Shown: in pieces, positions 8,670-17,447 of the stretch | How positions within the stretch are numbered: position 1 is the stretch's first letter | Layout of the letters: each line of letters starts with the position of its first letter | DNA from: Rhizobium esperanzae | GTDB taxonomy: Bacteria > Pseudomonadota > Alphaproteobacteria > Rhizobiales > Rhizobiaceae | Direction of reading: 5' to 3' | Assembly: GCF_002204185.1 (NCBI RefSeq) | Contig: NZ_MXPU01000026.1 | Coordinates: 1 to 58,718, forward strand | DNA: 58,718 nucleotides | Position numbers and translations under genes: made by a program | The notes under the pieces: model-generated | Told to the model about the DNA's origin: nothing | The model's database searches: none | What the model saw: only the letters and a program-made list of their open reading frames with translations

Positions 8670-9260
8670 ATGCTGGACTGGAACGGTGACGAACTGGCGC
8701 TCGACGTCAGCCTGTTGGAGCAGGTGCGCGCGGCAAGGATCGGGTTTTCCGATCGTGTCTGCGCCGCCTCGGCCAGCAAGGATGAGAAACATCTGGCGCA
8801 GCTGCGCTCCGAGCCGACCTATCTGATGGCCGAGTTTCTCTATTCGATGAAGGTCTTCGGCATCAACACGGCCGATGATATCGAGCGCTTCGCCGATCTG
8901 CACAATGATTACGTGGTGTCGCTCACCCGCGATCCGGCCAAGCTGCAGCGCCTCGGGCTTTCGCAGGACCGGGCGCTGGCCTCGATGTTCACCGCCGATA
9001 CCAAGCCGCGGCTGATCCAGAACTGGACTGAGAAAGCAGGCGCCATCGATCAGTCCAATCTCGCCCGTTTCCTGGTCGCCGTCATGTCGAGTGAGACCTG
9101 CCGCAAGACGCTGATCGATTTCGAGAAGGCCGGCTTCATGCAGCGCAAGCGCTCGCCCTATGGCACCATGGTGGTCTGGTCGACCGGCAGGATCGAGGAA
9201 ATCTTCGGCGAAATGCTGCGCAACCTCCGCCTCGGCCTGCAGCAGCTGAAGATACTCTGA
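8670..9260 (+). CDS. Conserved hypothetical protein, possible MarR-like winged helix
   Basis: A 196-residue protein from the ATG at 8670, chosen for the AGGGA ribosome-binding site five bases upstream; a GTG at 8655 in the same frame is an alternative. It has no signal peptide or membrane segment and is mainly helical. The segment about 140-190 (SSETCRKTLIDFEKAGF, then a hairpin-like MQRKRSPYGTMVVW, then a long helix) looks like the recognition helix and wing of MarR-type regulators. That is weak structural resemblance only. It diverges from the NlpC/P60-like gene. Function unknown. Confidence 0.6.
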   Translation: MLDWNGDELALDVSLLEQVRAARIGFSDRVCAASASKDEKHLAQLRSEPTYLMAEFLYSMKVFGINTADDIERFADLHNDYVVSLTRDPAKLQRLGLSQDRALASMFTADTKPRLIQNWTEKAGAIDQSNLARFLVAVMSSETCRKTLIDFEKAGFMQRKRSPYGTMVVWSTGRIEEIFGEMLRNLRLGLQQLKIL

Positions 9261-9343
9261 GCTCTCTCCACCCGATTTCACCCCTCCCAATCGATTGGCG
9301 CCGAGCGCCGTTGCCTTCCATCCGGCCTCTCCCTATTGTCGTT

Positions 9344-9441
9344 CCAGAGCAATTCCAGCAAAAGTGTGCAGCGGTTTTGCGTTCGGAATTGCGTGTAAAC
9401 ATAGAGATAGAGCAATTCCGTACAAAAGACGGAACTGCTCT
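9344..9441. repeat. Rhizobial short interspersed repeat with terminal hairpin
   Basis: The sequence has the AGAGCAATTCC...GCAGCGGTTTTGCG...GGAATTGCG pattern found scattered through Rhizobium genomes. Its right part (9409-9441) is a stem with arms AGAGCAATTCCGT and ACGGAACTGCTCT (12 of 13 paired) around a 7-base loop. It lies between two gene ends and may process or stabilise transcripts; that role is inferred. Confidence 0.7.
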
Positions 9442-9478
9442 AGTCGCGCGATGGCGCCCTTGGACGGATGTGACGACG

Positions 9479-9856
9479 ATGACGAAATCCCGGCTCATAA
9501 GCTTGTCGATCGGCCTGCTGCTTTCGCTTGAGATGCCCGGGCTCGGGCATGCCGGGCCGGTCGAGGATGCGCTGGCGGCGCGAAACCCAACGCTTGCCGC
9601 GCTGCGCCAGCACGATGAAAAGGCTTTTGCCGCAGCCGTTGCGATCATCGCCGACCATGAAAGCGCCGAGGGGCTGACGCCCGGTCAAGGCAAGCTGCCG
9701 GAGACGAAATCGCCCGGCCGCGACATGGGCTCGGGCTCCGGCAAGGAATTCACATCAGACAATCCGGATATTCTCTGGCTCTACAATTCCTCGCCGGAGG
9801 GAATGAGCGACCTGATCTCGATTCTGAAATCAGCCGGCCAGAAGCCGAAGAACTAA
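9479..9856 (+). CDS. Small secreted protein of unknown function
   Basis: A 125-residue product from the ATG at 9479, which opens a clear signal peptide (KSRLISLSIGLLLSLEMPGLGHA) and is therefore preferred over the longer open frame that reaches into the repeat. The mature part is small and polar (DALAARNPTLAALRQHDEKAF, then a Gly/Ser-rich segment and a helical C-terminus LYNSSPEGMSDLISILKSA). I do not recognise a family. It sits just upstream of the protease-serpin operon in the same orientation but 210 bases away, so co-transcription is uncertain. Confidence 0.55.
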   Translation: MTKSRLISLSIGLLLSLEMPGLGHAGPVEDALAARNPTLAALRQHDEKAFAAAVAIIADHESAEGLTPGQGKLPETKSPGRDMGSGSGKEFTSDNPDILWLYNSSPEGMSDLISILKSAGQKPKN

Positions 9857-10066
9857 CCGTCTTTCTCCAGTCCAGTCCGACTATAAACCGACGCCGGATA
9901 TTGCCGGCGGTGAGTCTTGCGCGCCTTCGCCTTCGCACAATCTTCCCGGCTCCAAATAATTTGTAACCCTCCCTCAAGCAAGACAGGCAAAGCCATCCCA
10001 ATTTCACCGGTCAGTGCTATTCTCATCTTCAGCACAGTGTGAGATTGTTCGAAGGGGGAGGTTCCG

Positions 10067-12028
10067 ATGCTCAGCCGCAAAGCCATCCTAGCCGCAGCCA
10101 CATGTCTTTCGCTTTTTTCGCCGATCCCCGAGGTCGGGGCGCAGAACGAACGCACGCTGACGGAAGCGCCGGCTCAGAGCGGACCTGTCAGCATCACCTT
10201 CGATCGCGCCGAGGCGAGATACGCCATCGGCGAAGTCGTCGGCCTCTTCATCCAGTCGACTGAGAACGCTTATGTCACGGTGCTGAACGTCTCGCCGAAC
10301 GGCTCCGTCACCAAGCTCTTCCCGAACAAATACCAGACCGATGCCCTCGTCGCCGCCGGCAAGCGCGTGCAGGTGCCGGATCCGGCAAGCGGCGCCAGGC
10401 TGCAGGTTTCGGGCCCGGTCGGGCAGGAGCAGATCAAGGTCTTCTATTCCTCCAAGCCGCTGACGATCTTCGCCGATCTCGGCGGCAGCGGCAGCGGCAT
10501 GTTCCGCTCGATCGACGGCGGCATGGATGCCGTTTCCCGCAGCCTTGAGGAAGCCCGCAGCCTGGGCACCAAGATCAGCAGCAAGACGCTGACGCTGACC
10601 ACCGTCGACAGCACGGCGGCCCTGCCGCCTCCCGCCGTCCCGCCCGTCGCCGCCGTTCCCGCCGCAAAACCCGCCCCGGTCGAACAGGCGGCAAAGCCGC
10701 CCGTTGCACCGAAACCGCCGGCCGCTCCGAAGCCGAAGCCGGCCGTCAAACCCGAGGTCGCCAAGAAGCCTGAGGTGATCGAAAAACCGAAGCCGGCGCC
10801 GAAACCCGTCGAACAGGCGACGACCCAGCCGCCGAAAAAATACAAGATCGTCACCAACCTGGCGCCCGGCCAGGAGCTCGCCGCCGATGAGCTGGAACTG
10901 ATCGGCCCGGCCGACACCACCGCCTCCACCCGCCCCAGCCAATATAAACAACCGAGCCAATATCAGCAGCCGTATAAGCAGCCGTCCCAGTCTGCCCAGA
11001 CCAAGATGCCGAAATTGCCGATGCCGCAGATCAAGATGCCGCAATTCAAGCTTCCCGGCGGTTTCAGCATCAAGATGCCGCCGCTGAGCTTCGGCCGTTC
11101 GGCCGAACCCGGCCAGGCCGGCGAGGAGATCGAGGTTGCCAATGCCGATACGCCGGCCTGCAACGCCCTGCTCGACAAGCTGAACACCGCCGTTGCCGCC
11201 AAGGACATCACCGCTGCCGCTTCCGAGGCCGATGCCATTGCCGTCAGCGCCGATTGCGGCCAGTTCCAGGTGAACGCCCAGCGCCGCGTCGCAGCCCTCA
11301 GGCTCGCCGCCGCCCAGGAAATGATGGCGGCCGACAGGCCGGTCGCCGAGTATGAACCGCTGCTCGTCGCCGCCGACAGCCCGCAGGTGCTCTGGCAGGC
11401 CTCCGCCACGCTCGGCGAGATCTATTTCTCCGCCCGCCGCTTCGCCGATGCCGCCGCCGATTACCAGCAGGCGATCGAGATCATCAAGAACGAGACCCGC
11501 ACGCCGAAGGCGCCGCCGGCCGATACGATCTCCGATCTCATCCAGCGCGCCGCCCAGGCCCGCATCCTTGCCGCCAACCCGACCAGCGACAACCCGCAGG
11601 GCAGCTTCGTGCCGGCCGAGAAGGATCACCGCAGCGGCGTGCTCGGCGGCATCTATTCGGAAAATGTGCGCGGCATCGTGCCGGTCTCCATCCCGGTGCC
11701 GATCACCTTTGATTTCGACAAGTCAACCTTCACCTCGATCGGCACCGAGGCTGCCCAGGAATTGCTGGAAGCGCTGAAGGAGCAGAAGCCCGGCCGCGTC
11801 ATCCTCATCGGCCATACCGATCGCAAAGGCGGCGACGATTATAATCAGAAGCTCTCCGAGCGCCGCGCCCAGGCCGTTGCCGATTTCCTGAAGAACCACG
11901 GCATCGACGCCACGATCGACGCCGAAGGCCGCGGCGCCTCCGAGCCGGTGGACGTGACCGCCACCGCCAACCTCACCGAAGACGATATCGACGCGCTCAA
12001 CCGCCGCGTCGAATGGCGCCGCGAATAG
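10067..12028 (+). CDS. DUF4384-OmpA outer-envelope protein, first gene of the protease-serpin operon
   Basis: A 653-residue protein preceded by a very strong ribosome-binding site (AGGGGGAGG). After a signal peptide (to about residue 25) comes a DUF4384 domain (about 38-135; ...YVTVLNVSPNGSVTKLFPNKY...). A long Pro/Lys/Ala-rich tether (about 185-265) and a Gln/Pro/Met-rich stretch (about 290-345) follow. A helical repeat region (about 360-490) leads to a C-terminal OmpA-like peptidoglycan-binding domain (about 542-650; IGHTDRKGGDDYNQKLSERR...NRRVE). It probably spans the periplasm and anchors to peptidoglycan. The next gene starts 22 bases later. It may be the scaffold on which the following secreted peptidases assemble, since two of them carry related DUF4384-type domains; that is inference. 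Confidence 0.85.
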   Translation: MLSRKAILAAATCLSLFSPIPEVGAQNERTLTEAPAQSGPVSITFDRAEARYAIGEVVGLFIQSTENAYVTVLNVSPNGSVTKLFPNKYQTDALVAAGKRVQVPDPASGARLQVSGPVGQEQIKVFYSSKPLTIFADLGGSGSGMFRSIDGGMDAVSRSLEEARSLGTKISSKTLTLTTVDSTAALPPPAVPPVAAVPAAKPAPVEQAAKPPVAPKPPAAPKPKPAVKPEVAKKPEVIEKPKPAPKPVEQATTQPPKKYKIVTNLAPGQELAADELELIGPADTTASTRPSQYKQPSQYQQPYKQPSQSAQTKMPKLPMPQIKMPQFKLPGGFSIKMPPLSFGRSAEPGQAGEEIEVANADTPACNALLDKLNTAVAAKDITAAASEADAIAVSADCGQFQVNAQRRVAALRLAAAQEMMAADRPVAEYEPLLVAADSPQVLWQASATLGEIYFSARRFADAAADYQQAIEIIKNETRTPKAPPADTISDLIQRAAQARILAANPTSDNPQGSFVPAEKDHRSGVLGGIYSENVRGIVPVSIPVPITFDFDKSTFTSIGTEAAQELLEALKEQKPGRVILIGHTDRKGGDDYNQKLSERRAQAVADFLKNHGIDATIDAEGRGASEPVDVTATANLTEDDIDALNRRVEWRRE

Positions 12029-12050
12029 AGGGGGCGAGGGGGAACCGGCC

Positions 12051-13667
12051 ATGTCCACATTCGCTCCCATGGCCGCCGCACTCGCCCTTCTTTCACTCGC
12101 GGGCACGGACAGCCTTGCCAGGACGATCGAAGCTCCCGAACGCGGCACGGTCAGAGCCGTTCTGATCGGGATCGATCTCTATCGTAATGTCCCGCCGCTG
12201 CACGGCGCCGTCGCCGATGCCGAGGATCTTTCCCTGTCGCTGCGCTCGCTCGGCGTCGAGGACATGACGCTGTTGAAGAACGGCGCGGCCGACCGCCAGG
12301 GCATCTTCGATGCGATCGGCGCCGTTACTGAAAGGGCAGGCGAGGGCGATCTCGTCGTGCTCGGCATCGCCGGCCATGGATCGAGCGAGCCGGAGCGCGT
12401 CAAGGGCTCGAAACCGAGCGGCCGCGACGAGGTCTATGTGCTGGCCGGCTTCGATACGAGGCTGCCGGGATCGCGCGAGCGCATCTTCGGCGACGAATTC
12501 AAGGTGCTGATCCACAGGCTGGAAGAAAAAGGCGCCGAGGTCCTGTTCATTGCCGATACCTGCCATGCCGGCGGCATGACCCGTAACGTCGATCCCCGCG
12601 GCGCCGAGATCACCTGGCGCCAGGCGCCGTCCTATACGATCGAGGAGGATGACCTCGCGCCGATTTCGACGACAACAGATGCGCTCTCCACCAGCTTCGA
12701 CTACAAGCGGCTGACCTTCCTGGCGGCCGTCGACGACAACACCAAATCGCCGGAAATATCGATTCCCGGAATTGCCGAGAAGCGTGGCGCGCTGAGCTAT
12801 GCCACCGCCCGCGCCTTCGAAGGGGCGGCCGACCGCAACGGCGACGGCACTGTGACCCGCCGCGAGCTGTTCGAATATGTGCGCCAGTCGGTCTATCAGT
12901 TCACCGACCAGCGGCAGAACATCTTCACGCAAAGCCCGCCTGGGTCGGATCTCGACCGCGCCGTCGTCTATGCCTACGACAAAGCAGGCCCGGCGGAAGC
13001 GCAGAAATCGAATGTGCCGCCACCGCCGCCCCAACCCGCCCCGATCACCCTTGCCGCCCTCGGTTCCGAGCCGGTGCTGCAGGATATCGCATCAGCCGTC
13101 ACGCCGTTCACGCTGACGGACGAAGCCCATGCCGAACTCGTCTTCGATCCGCAAAAGCGCGAGGCGATTGCCGGCGGCGATGTCGTCGCCTCCGAAGTCG
13201 GCGCCGGCGACATGCCCTTCGTCGTCGACCGGATGGCCGCGCTCGACACGCTGAAGCGGCTGTCGGAGACCAATCCGCAGACCGTGCGGGTGACACCGTC
13301 CGACAGGGTCCATCGGGACGGCGAGCGCGTCGGCGTCACGGTTTCCGATCTGGCCGGGCGCAAGCTCGTGCTTTTCGACGTCACCGGCGATGGAACGGTG
13401 CAGTTCCTCTATCCCGGCGAACGGGAAGCCGATGCCGAGATGTCCGCGACGTTCGATCTCGATCTTTCCGTCGTCGCCCCCTTCGGCACCGACCTGCTCG
13501 TCGCCGTCACCTCCGAGACGCCGATGCCTGCTCTGGTCGAATTCCTGAAACAGAACGACAGGCGCCGTACCGCCGGCAACATCGCCAGACGCCTCGGCGA
13601 GCTTCTGCCCGAGGGCGCGCGCGTCGGTTTCACGGTCCTCTATACCTCCGCCGGAGCCAAGCTATGA
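12051..13667 (+). CDS. Secreted caspase-like (C14) peptidase with EF-hand and DUF4384-like tail
   Basis: A 538-residue protein with an N-terminal signal segment (about 1-23). The caspase-like domain (about 33-300) has His109 in LGIAGHGSSE and Cys171 in FIADTCHAGG, so it looks catalytically competent. Within the domain's C-terminal part, residues 261-272 (DRNGDGTVTRRE) form a canonical EF-hand loop, suggesting Ca2+ binding as in metacaspase-like enzymes. After a Pro-rich linker (about 322-332), the last 170 residues have DUF4384-like strands (KLVLFDVTGDGTVQFLYPG). The stop overlaps the next start by four bases, so the trypsin-fusion gene is translationally coupled. Caspase-like bacterial enzymes usually cut after Arg or Lys; the substrate is not known. 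Confidence 0.87.
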   Translation: MSTFAPMAAALALLSLAGTDSLARTIEAPERGTVRAVLIGIDLYRNVPPLHGAVADAEDLSLSLRSLGVEDMTLLKNGAADRQGIFDAIGAVTERAGEGDLVVLGIAGHGSSEPERVKGSKPSGRDEVYVLAGFDTRLPGSRERIFGDEFKVLIHRLEEKGAEVLFIADTCHAGGMTRNVDPRGAEITWRQAPSYTIEEDDLAPISTTTDALSTSFDYKRLTFLAAVDDNTKSPEISIPGIAEKRGALSYATARAFEGAADRNGDGTVTRRELFEYVRQSVYQFTDQRQNIFTQSPPGSDLDRAVVYAYDKAGPAEAQKSNVPPPPPQPAPITLAALGSEPVLQDIASAVTPFTLTDEAHAELVFDPQKREAIAGGDVVASEVGAGDMPFVVDRMAALDTLKRLSETNPQTVRVTPSDRVHRDGERVGVTVSDLAGRKLVLFDVTGDGTVQFLYPGEREADAEMSATFDLDLSVVAPFGTDLLVAVTSETPMPALVEFLKQNDRRRTAGNIARRLGELLPEGARVGFTVLYTSAGAKL

Positions 13668-16210
13668 GCACGTCGATCAGCAAGGTCCTCAATGCCGCCG
13701 CCGTCCTTCTGCTTCTGGCCGCGCCGGCGTTTGCGCAGCACGATACGGATTTTGCCGGCGAGGATGGCGGCCGGGTGATCGGCGGCCAGGCGGCGAAAAA
13801 AGGCGAATGGCCCTGGCAGGTGAAGATCCTGGCGCCCGATCCCGAGCAGCGCGGCCGCTTCGGCGGCCATTGCGGCGGCTCGCTGATCTCGTCGCGCTGG
13901 ATCCTGACCGCCGCCCATTGCGTCACCAGCGGCCGTTCCGGCAAGCAGGATCTCTTCGCCCGCGATCTCCTGATCGTCGAGGGAAAGTCGAAGATCGACA
14001 AGGTGATCTCCGTCGACGGCCCCGATAAGCCCGGCCTGTCGGTCGAAGATGTGATCATTCACGAAGATTTTGATCGCAAGGTCTTTGCCAACGACATCGC
14101 CCTCATCAAGCTCGCCGAACCCGCCGTCTCTAAACCGGCAATCCTGGCCTCCGCCTCGGACGAGGCCGTGGAAAGCCCCGGCCACACCGCCGTCGTCACC
14201 GGCTGGGGTTACACCAAGGCCGATCACGGCTGGGATGACAAATACCTGCCGACCGAGCTGCAGGAGGTCGAGCTGCCGCTTGTCTCGCGCGAGGATTGCC
14301 GCGCCGCCTATCGCGAGAGCTCGATGCGCATGAACCCGATCGACGAGCGCAATGTCTGCGCTGGTTATGCCGAGGGCGGCAAGGATGCCTGCCAGGGCGA
14401 TAGCGGCGGGCCGCTGGTCGCGCAGCGCCCCGACAAGCGCTGGATCCAGCTCGGCATCGTCAGCTGGGGCGCCGGCTGCGCCGAGGCCGAGCATTACGGC
14501 GTCTACACCCGCGTCGCCGCCTTCCGCGATTGGATCGCCGCCAAGACGGACGGCGACGTGCCGAACGCGCCCGACACCTCAGCTGCTTCCGCCGGCGACC
14601 AGGTGGCGGCGATCGGCACCAAGCGCCGGCCTGCTCCCAGCGAGACGGCGGCCGGGATGAAGCAGAAACAGACGCCGGCCGCACAGATCGAGGCCAACCT
14701 TGCGATCACCACGCCGCCCGACGGCACGAACGCGCCTGCGGGAACGACGGAGACTCCACCAGCCGCTTCACCCGACGGCAGTCAGCCCGAGGTTCAGGCG
14801 CCGGCCGCCGAGCTGCCGATGGCCGTGCGTTCCCCCGGAGACCGCGCGCTTCTGATCGGCATCGACGATTATGAGATGCGCGAGGCGAAGCTGACGGGCT
14901 CGGTCGACGATGTGAAGGCGATGCAGCTCTTCCTGGTCAAGACGGTCGGCTACCGTCCCGAACAGATCCATACGCTCACCAACCGCAAGGCGACCCGCGC
15001 GGCGATCCTTGCCGAAATCGACGATTGGCTGGTGCGCCAGTCTGAGACCGGCAGCCGTGTCTTCCTCTATTTCAGCGGCCAGGGCTCCGAGGAAATGGGC
15101 GCCGAGGCGACGACGAGTCCGACGCTGGTTGCTGCCGATGCCAAGCTGGTGCGGGACGGCGGCAAGGTCACCGTCACCAACCAGATCCGCGAGACCGAAA
15201 TCGCCGCCCGGCTGAACAGCCTCAAGGACCGCCGCGTCACGCTGCTGATCGATGCCTGCCATGTCGGCCCCGGCAGCCGCAGCGCCGTGGCGGCGCCCGC
15301 CGGCGGCACGGTGCGCTGCCTCGGCCCGGCCCTGGCATCGCTGCAGCCGCCGAACCGCTCCGGCAAGGAAGCGAAATTCTCCTTCGGTGGCGAAACGGCG
15401 ATGGTCTGGTCGGCTGTCAACGCAGGCCAATGGGCGCTGGTCGATGCCGAGGCCAAACCACCGCTCGGCGTCTTTACCCGCCGCTTCATCGAAGGCGTGC
15501 AGGAAGGGGTGGCGCGCGCTTCCGACAAGCCAGAGGTCAGCAACGCCGCCCTGCTCGATTATGTCAGGCGCAAATCCGACGAATATTGCCGGGCCCATTC
15601 TGGGGACTGCCGCTTCACGCCGGTGCCGCAATTCTACGGCCTGCCGGATGCGCTCGGCCGCGACGTCGTCACCGGCGAGGAGGCGAAGACACCGGTCGCC
15701 GCCGTCGAAAACACGTTGAAGACCGACAACGAGGCGGGCGTTGCCGTCGACGTGCTGCCCGGTACCTCGGTCAGCATCGGCGACAAGGTGGCGATGCGCG
15801 TCTCCACCAAGAAATCTGGCTACCTGATCCTCGTCGATATCGACGCGGCGGGCAAGCTGACGCAGCTCTATCCGAACAAGCGCTCGATGGGCCTGAAGCC
15901 GACGGCCAAGGGCGGCGACAACCGGCTCGATCCGGCCCGGCCGGTCGTCGTGCCCGATGCCCGCAATCCCTATATCGGCTTCGAATATGTGGTGGAGGGG
16001 CCGGCCGGCGTCGGCATGGTCGTCGCCATTCTCAGCGACAAGCCGATCGAAGTGCTCGACCTGCCTGACGTGCCGACACCGCTCGTCGGCCAGCGCGCCG
16101 CCTTCAACTATGTCTACGACCTCGCCCGCAGCCTCAGGATCGTCGGCGACGACGAGACCGGCGTCCAGGGCAAATGGTCGTTCGATTCCAAATTCTATCG
16201 CATCCGCTGA
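13664..16210 (+). CDS. Secreted trypsin-like protease fused to a His-less caspase-like domain and DUF4384
   Basis: An 848-residue protein with a signal peptide (to about residue 24). The S1 domain (38-290) begins with an activation site RVIGGQ at Arg37/Val38, so it is probably a zymogen. The full triad is visible: His85 (LTAAHC), Asp144 (NDIALIKL) and Ser247 (CQGDSGGP). Asp241, six before the Ser, predicts cleavage after Arg or Lys. A linker (about 300-385) leads to a caspase-like domain (about 393-645) whose Cys532 is kept (IDACHVG) while the expected His is Gln473 (YFSGQGSE). A DUF4384 domain (about 695-800; LILVDIDAAGKLTQLYPNK) ends the protein. The start overlaps the previous stop by four bases; the serpin gene follows after 11 bases. 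Confidence 0.88.
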   Translation: MSTSISKVLNAAAVLLLLAAPAFAQHDTDFAGEDGGRVIGGQAAKKGEWPWQVKILAPDPEQRGRFGGHCGGSLISSRWILTAAHCVTSGRSGKQDLFARDLLIVEGKSKIDKVISVDGPDKPGLSVEDVIIHEDFDRKVFANDIALIKLAEPAVSKPAILASASDEAVESPGHTAVVTGWGYTKADHGWDDKYLPTELQEVELPLVSREDCRAAYRESSMRMNPIDERNVCAGYAEGGKDACQGDSGGPLVAQRPDKRWIQLGIVSWGAGCAEAEHYGVYTRVAAFRDWIAAKTDGDVPNAPDTSAASAGDQVAAIGTKRRPAPSETAAGMKQKQTPAAQIEANLAITTPPDGTNAPAGTTETPPAASPDGSQPEVQAPAAELPMAVRSPGDRALLIGIDDYEMREAKLTGSVDDVKAMQLFLVKTVGYRPEQIHTLTNRKATRAAILAEIDDWLVRQSETGSRVFLYFSGQGSEEMGAEATTSPTLVAADAKLVRDGGKVTVTNQIRETEIAARLNSLKDRRVTLLIDACHVGPGSRSAVAAPAGGTVRCLGPALASLQPPNRSGKEAKFSFGGETAMVWSAVNAGQWALVDAEAKPPLGVFTRRFIEGVQEGVARASDKPEVSNAALLDYVRRKSDEYCRAHSGDCRFTPVPQFYGLPDALGRDVVTGEEAKTPVAAVENTLKTDNEAGVAVDVLPGTSVSIGDKVAMRVSTKKSGYLILVDIDAAGKLTQLYPNKRSMGLKPTAKGGDNRLDPARPVVVPDARNPYIGFEYVVEGPAGVGMVVAILSDKPIEVLDLPDVPTPLVGQRAAFNYVYDLARSLRIVGDDETGVQGKWSFDSKFYRIR

Positions 16211-16221
16211 AAGAGGAGCGA

Positions 16222-17406
16222 ATGATGTCGAAATCCATTCTGCTGGCGGGCCTTGCCGCTTCCCTGATGGCGCTGGCGCCCGCCCATGCGGGCGACGGCA
16301 CTGACACCAGCGCGGTGCTTGCCGCCCAGGCCGGGCTTGCCGTCGACCTGATCGACCGCACGCTGGCGCAGGAAGGGGCGGCCAACATCATGGTATCGCC
16401 GGCAAGCCTTGCCGCCGCGCTCGGTCTCGCAAGCCTCGGCGCCTCGGACGCGGGCAAGGCGGCGATCGCCAGGGGGCTGGGTTTCGGCGATGCCGTCAAG
16501 GGGCCGGAGAAGGTGCTCGACGAGATGAACCCGAAGATACCGGCAGCGGCCGACGCGCCGCTGGCTTCAGGCGTTGCGATCGTCTTCGACGACAAGCTGG
16601 CGCTCGTTCCCGATGCTCTCTCTATGCTGGCCGAGCACCGCATCAGGCCGTCGATCGAGGATCTCGACCAACCGCAATCCGTCGAGCACATCAATGGCTG
16701 GGTCAGGCAGGCGACACGCGACGCCATTCCGGCGATCCTCGAAACGCCGCCCGGCGGCGGCTTCATCAGCCTCGGGGCGCTCTCCTTCAAAGCCCGCTGG
16801 AAAACCGCCTTCGAGGCCGCAAGCCCGGCAGCCCCATTCCGGCGGCCGGACGGCTCGACGGTCTCGGTGCCGATGATGCATCTTGCCGGCGACGGCCAGA
16901 AATTCCGCGTCGACGACCGCTTCGCAGCCGTCGACCTCGCCTATTCCGGCGAAACCTACCGTATGGTGGTGATCGCGGCGCGCTCGGAAAAGGGCGTCGG
17001 CGGCGCCGATCTCAAAACCCTTGCCTCCTGGCTTCAGGGCGAGAAATTCGAAGCCGCCAAGGGCGAAATCTTCCTGCCCCGCTTTTCCCTCAACGACGGG
17101 CGTGATTTGATGCCGACACTCCACGCGATGGGGCTTTCGCCGGAAAAGGCGAGCGATGCGGCTTTTCCCGGGTTCACCACGGAAAACATCAGCTTGTCGC
17201 GCGTTCTGCAGAAGACGATGATCAAGGTCGATGAGAATGGCACGGAAGCGGCGGCGGCAACGGCCGTGGTCACCGAGCGGAGCATCGATCCGAACATGGT
17301 GCGGGTGAGCGCGGATGCCCGTTTCGCCTTCGCGCTGCGGGACACGAAGACCGGCCTCTTTCTCGCCGCCGGCCTGATCGGCGATCCGCTTCTGGCGGGT
17401 GAATGA
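16222..17406 (+). CDS. Secreted serpin (serine protease inhibitor)
   Basis: A 394-residue serpin of full family length. The start at 16222 is chosen because it has an AGAGGAGCG site and yields a signal peptide (LLAGLAASLMALAPAHA); the open frame begins earlier inside the previous gene. The body has the serpin landmarks NIMVSPASLAAALG, the FKARWKTAF strand and a C-terminal LFLAAGLIGDP. The hinge ENGTEAAAATA at about 349-359 is the inhibitory-serpin consensus (small residues from P12 to P9). The loop then reads VVTERSIDP: aligned from the hinge Ser is P1 and Arg P2; aligned on the SIDP/SIPP end Arg is P1. It overlaps the next gene by four bases. The neighbouring trypsin-like domain is its obvious candidate target. 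Confidence 0.9.
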   Translation: MMSKSILLAGLAASLMALAPAHAGDGTDTSAVLAAQAGLAVDLIDRTLAQEGAANIMVSPASLAAALGLASLGASDAGKAAIARGLGFGDAVKGPEKVLDEMNPKIPAAADAPLASGVAIVFDDKLALVPDALSMLAEHRIRPSIEDLDQPQSVEHINGWVRQATRDAIPAILETPPGGGFISLGALSFKARWKTAFEAASPAAPFRRPDGSTVSVPMMHLAGDGQKFRVDDRFAAVDLAYSGETYRMVVIAARSEKGVGGADLKTLASWLQGEKFEAAKGEIFLPRFSLNDGRDLMPTLHAMGLSPEKASDAAFPGFTTENISLSRVLQKTMIKVDENGTEAAAATAVVTERSIDPNMVRVSADARFAFALRDTKTGLFLAAGLIGDPLLAGE

Positions 17407-17447
17407 CATGCGCTTTGATGAAGACAAAATGGCAGGGGGACACGTGC

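Noticed and set aside
10088..11629. 513-codon open frame on the minus strand, Gly/Arg/Leu-rich
   Set aside because: Antisense to the Pro/Lys/Ala-rich DUF4384-OmpA gene; the repeats come from the opposite strand.
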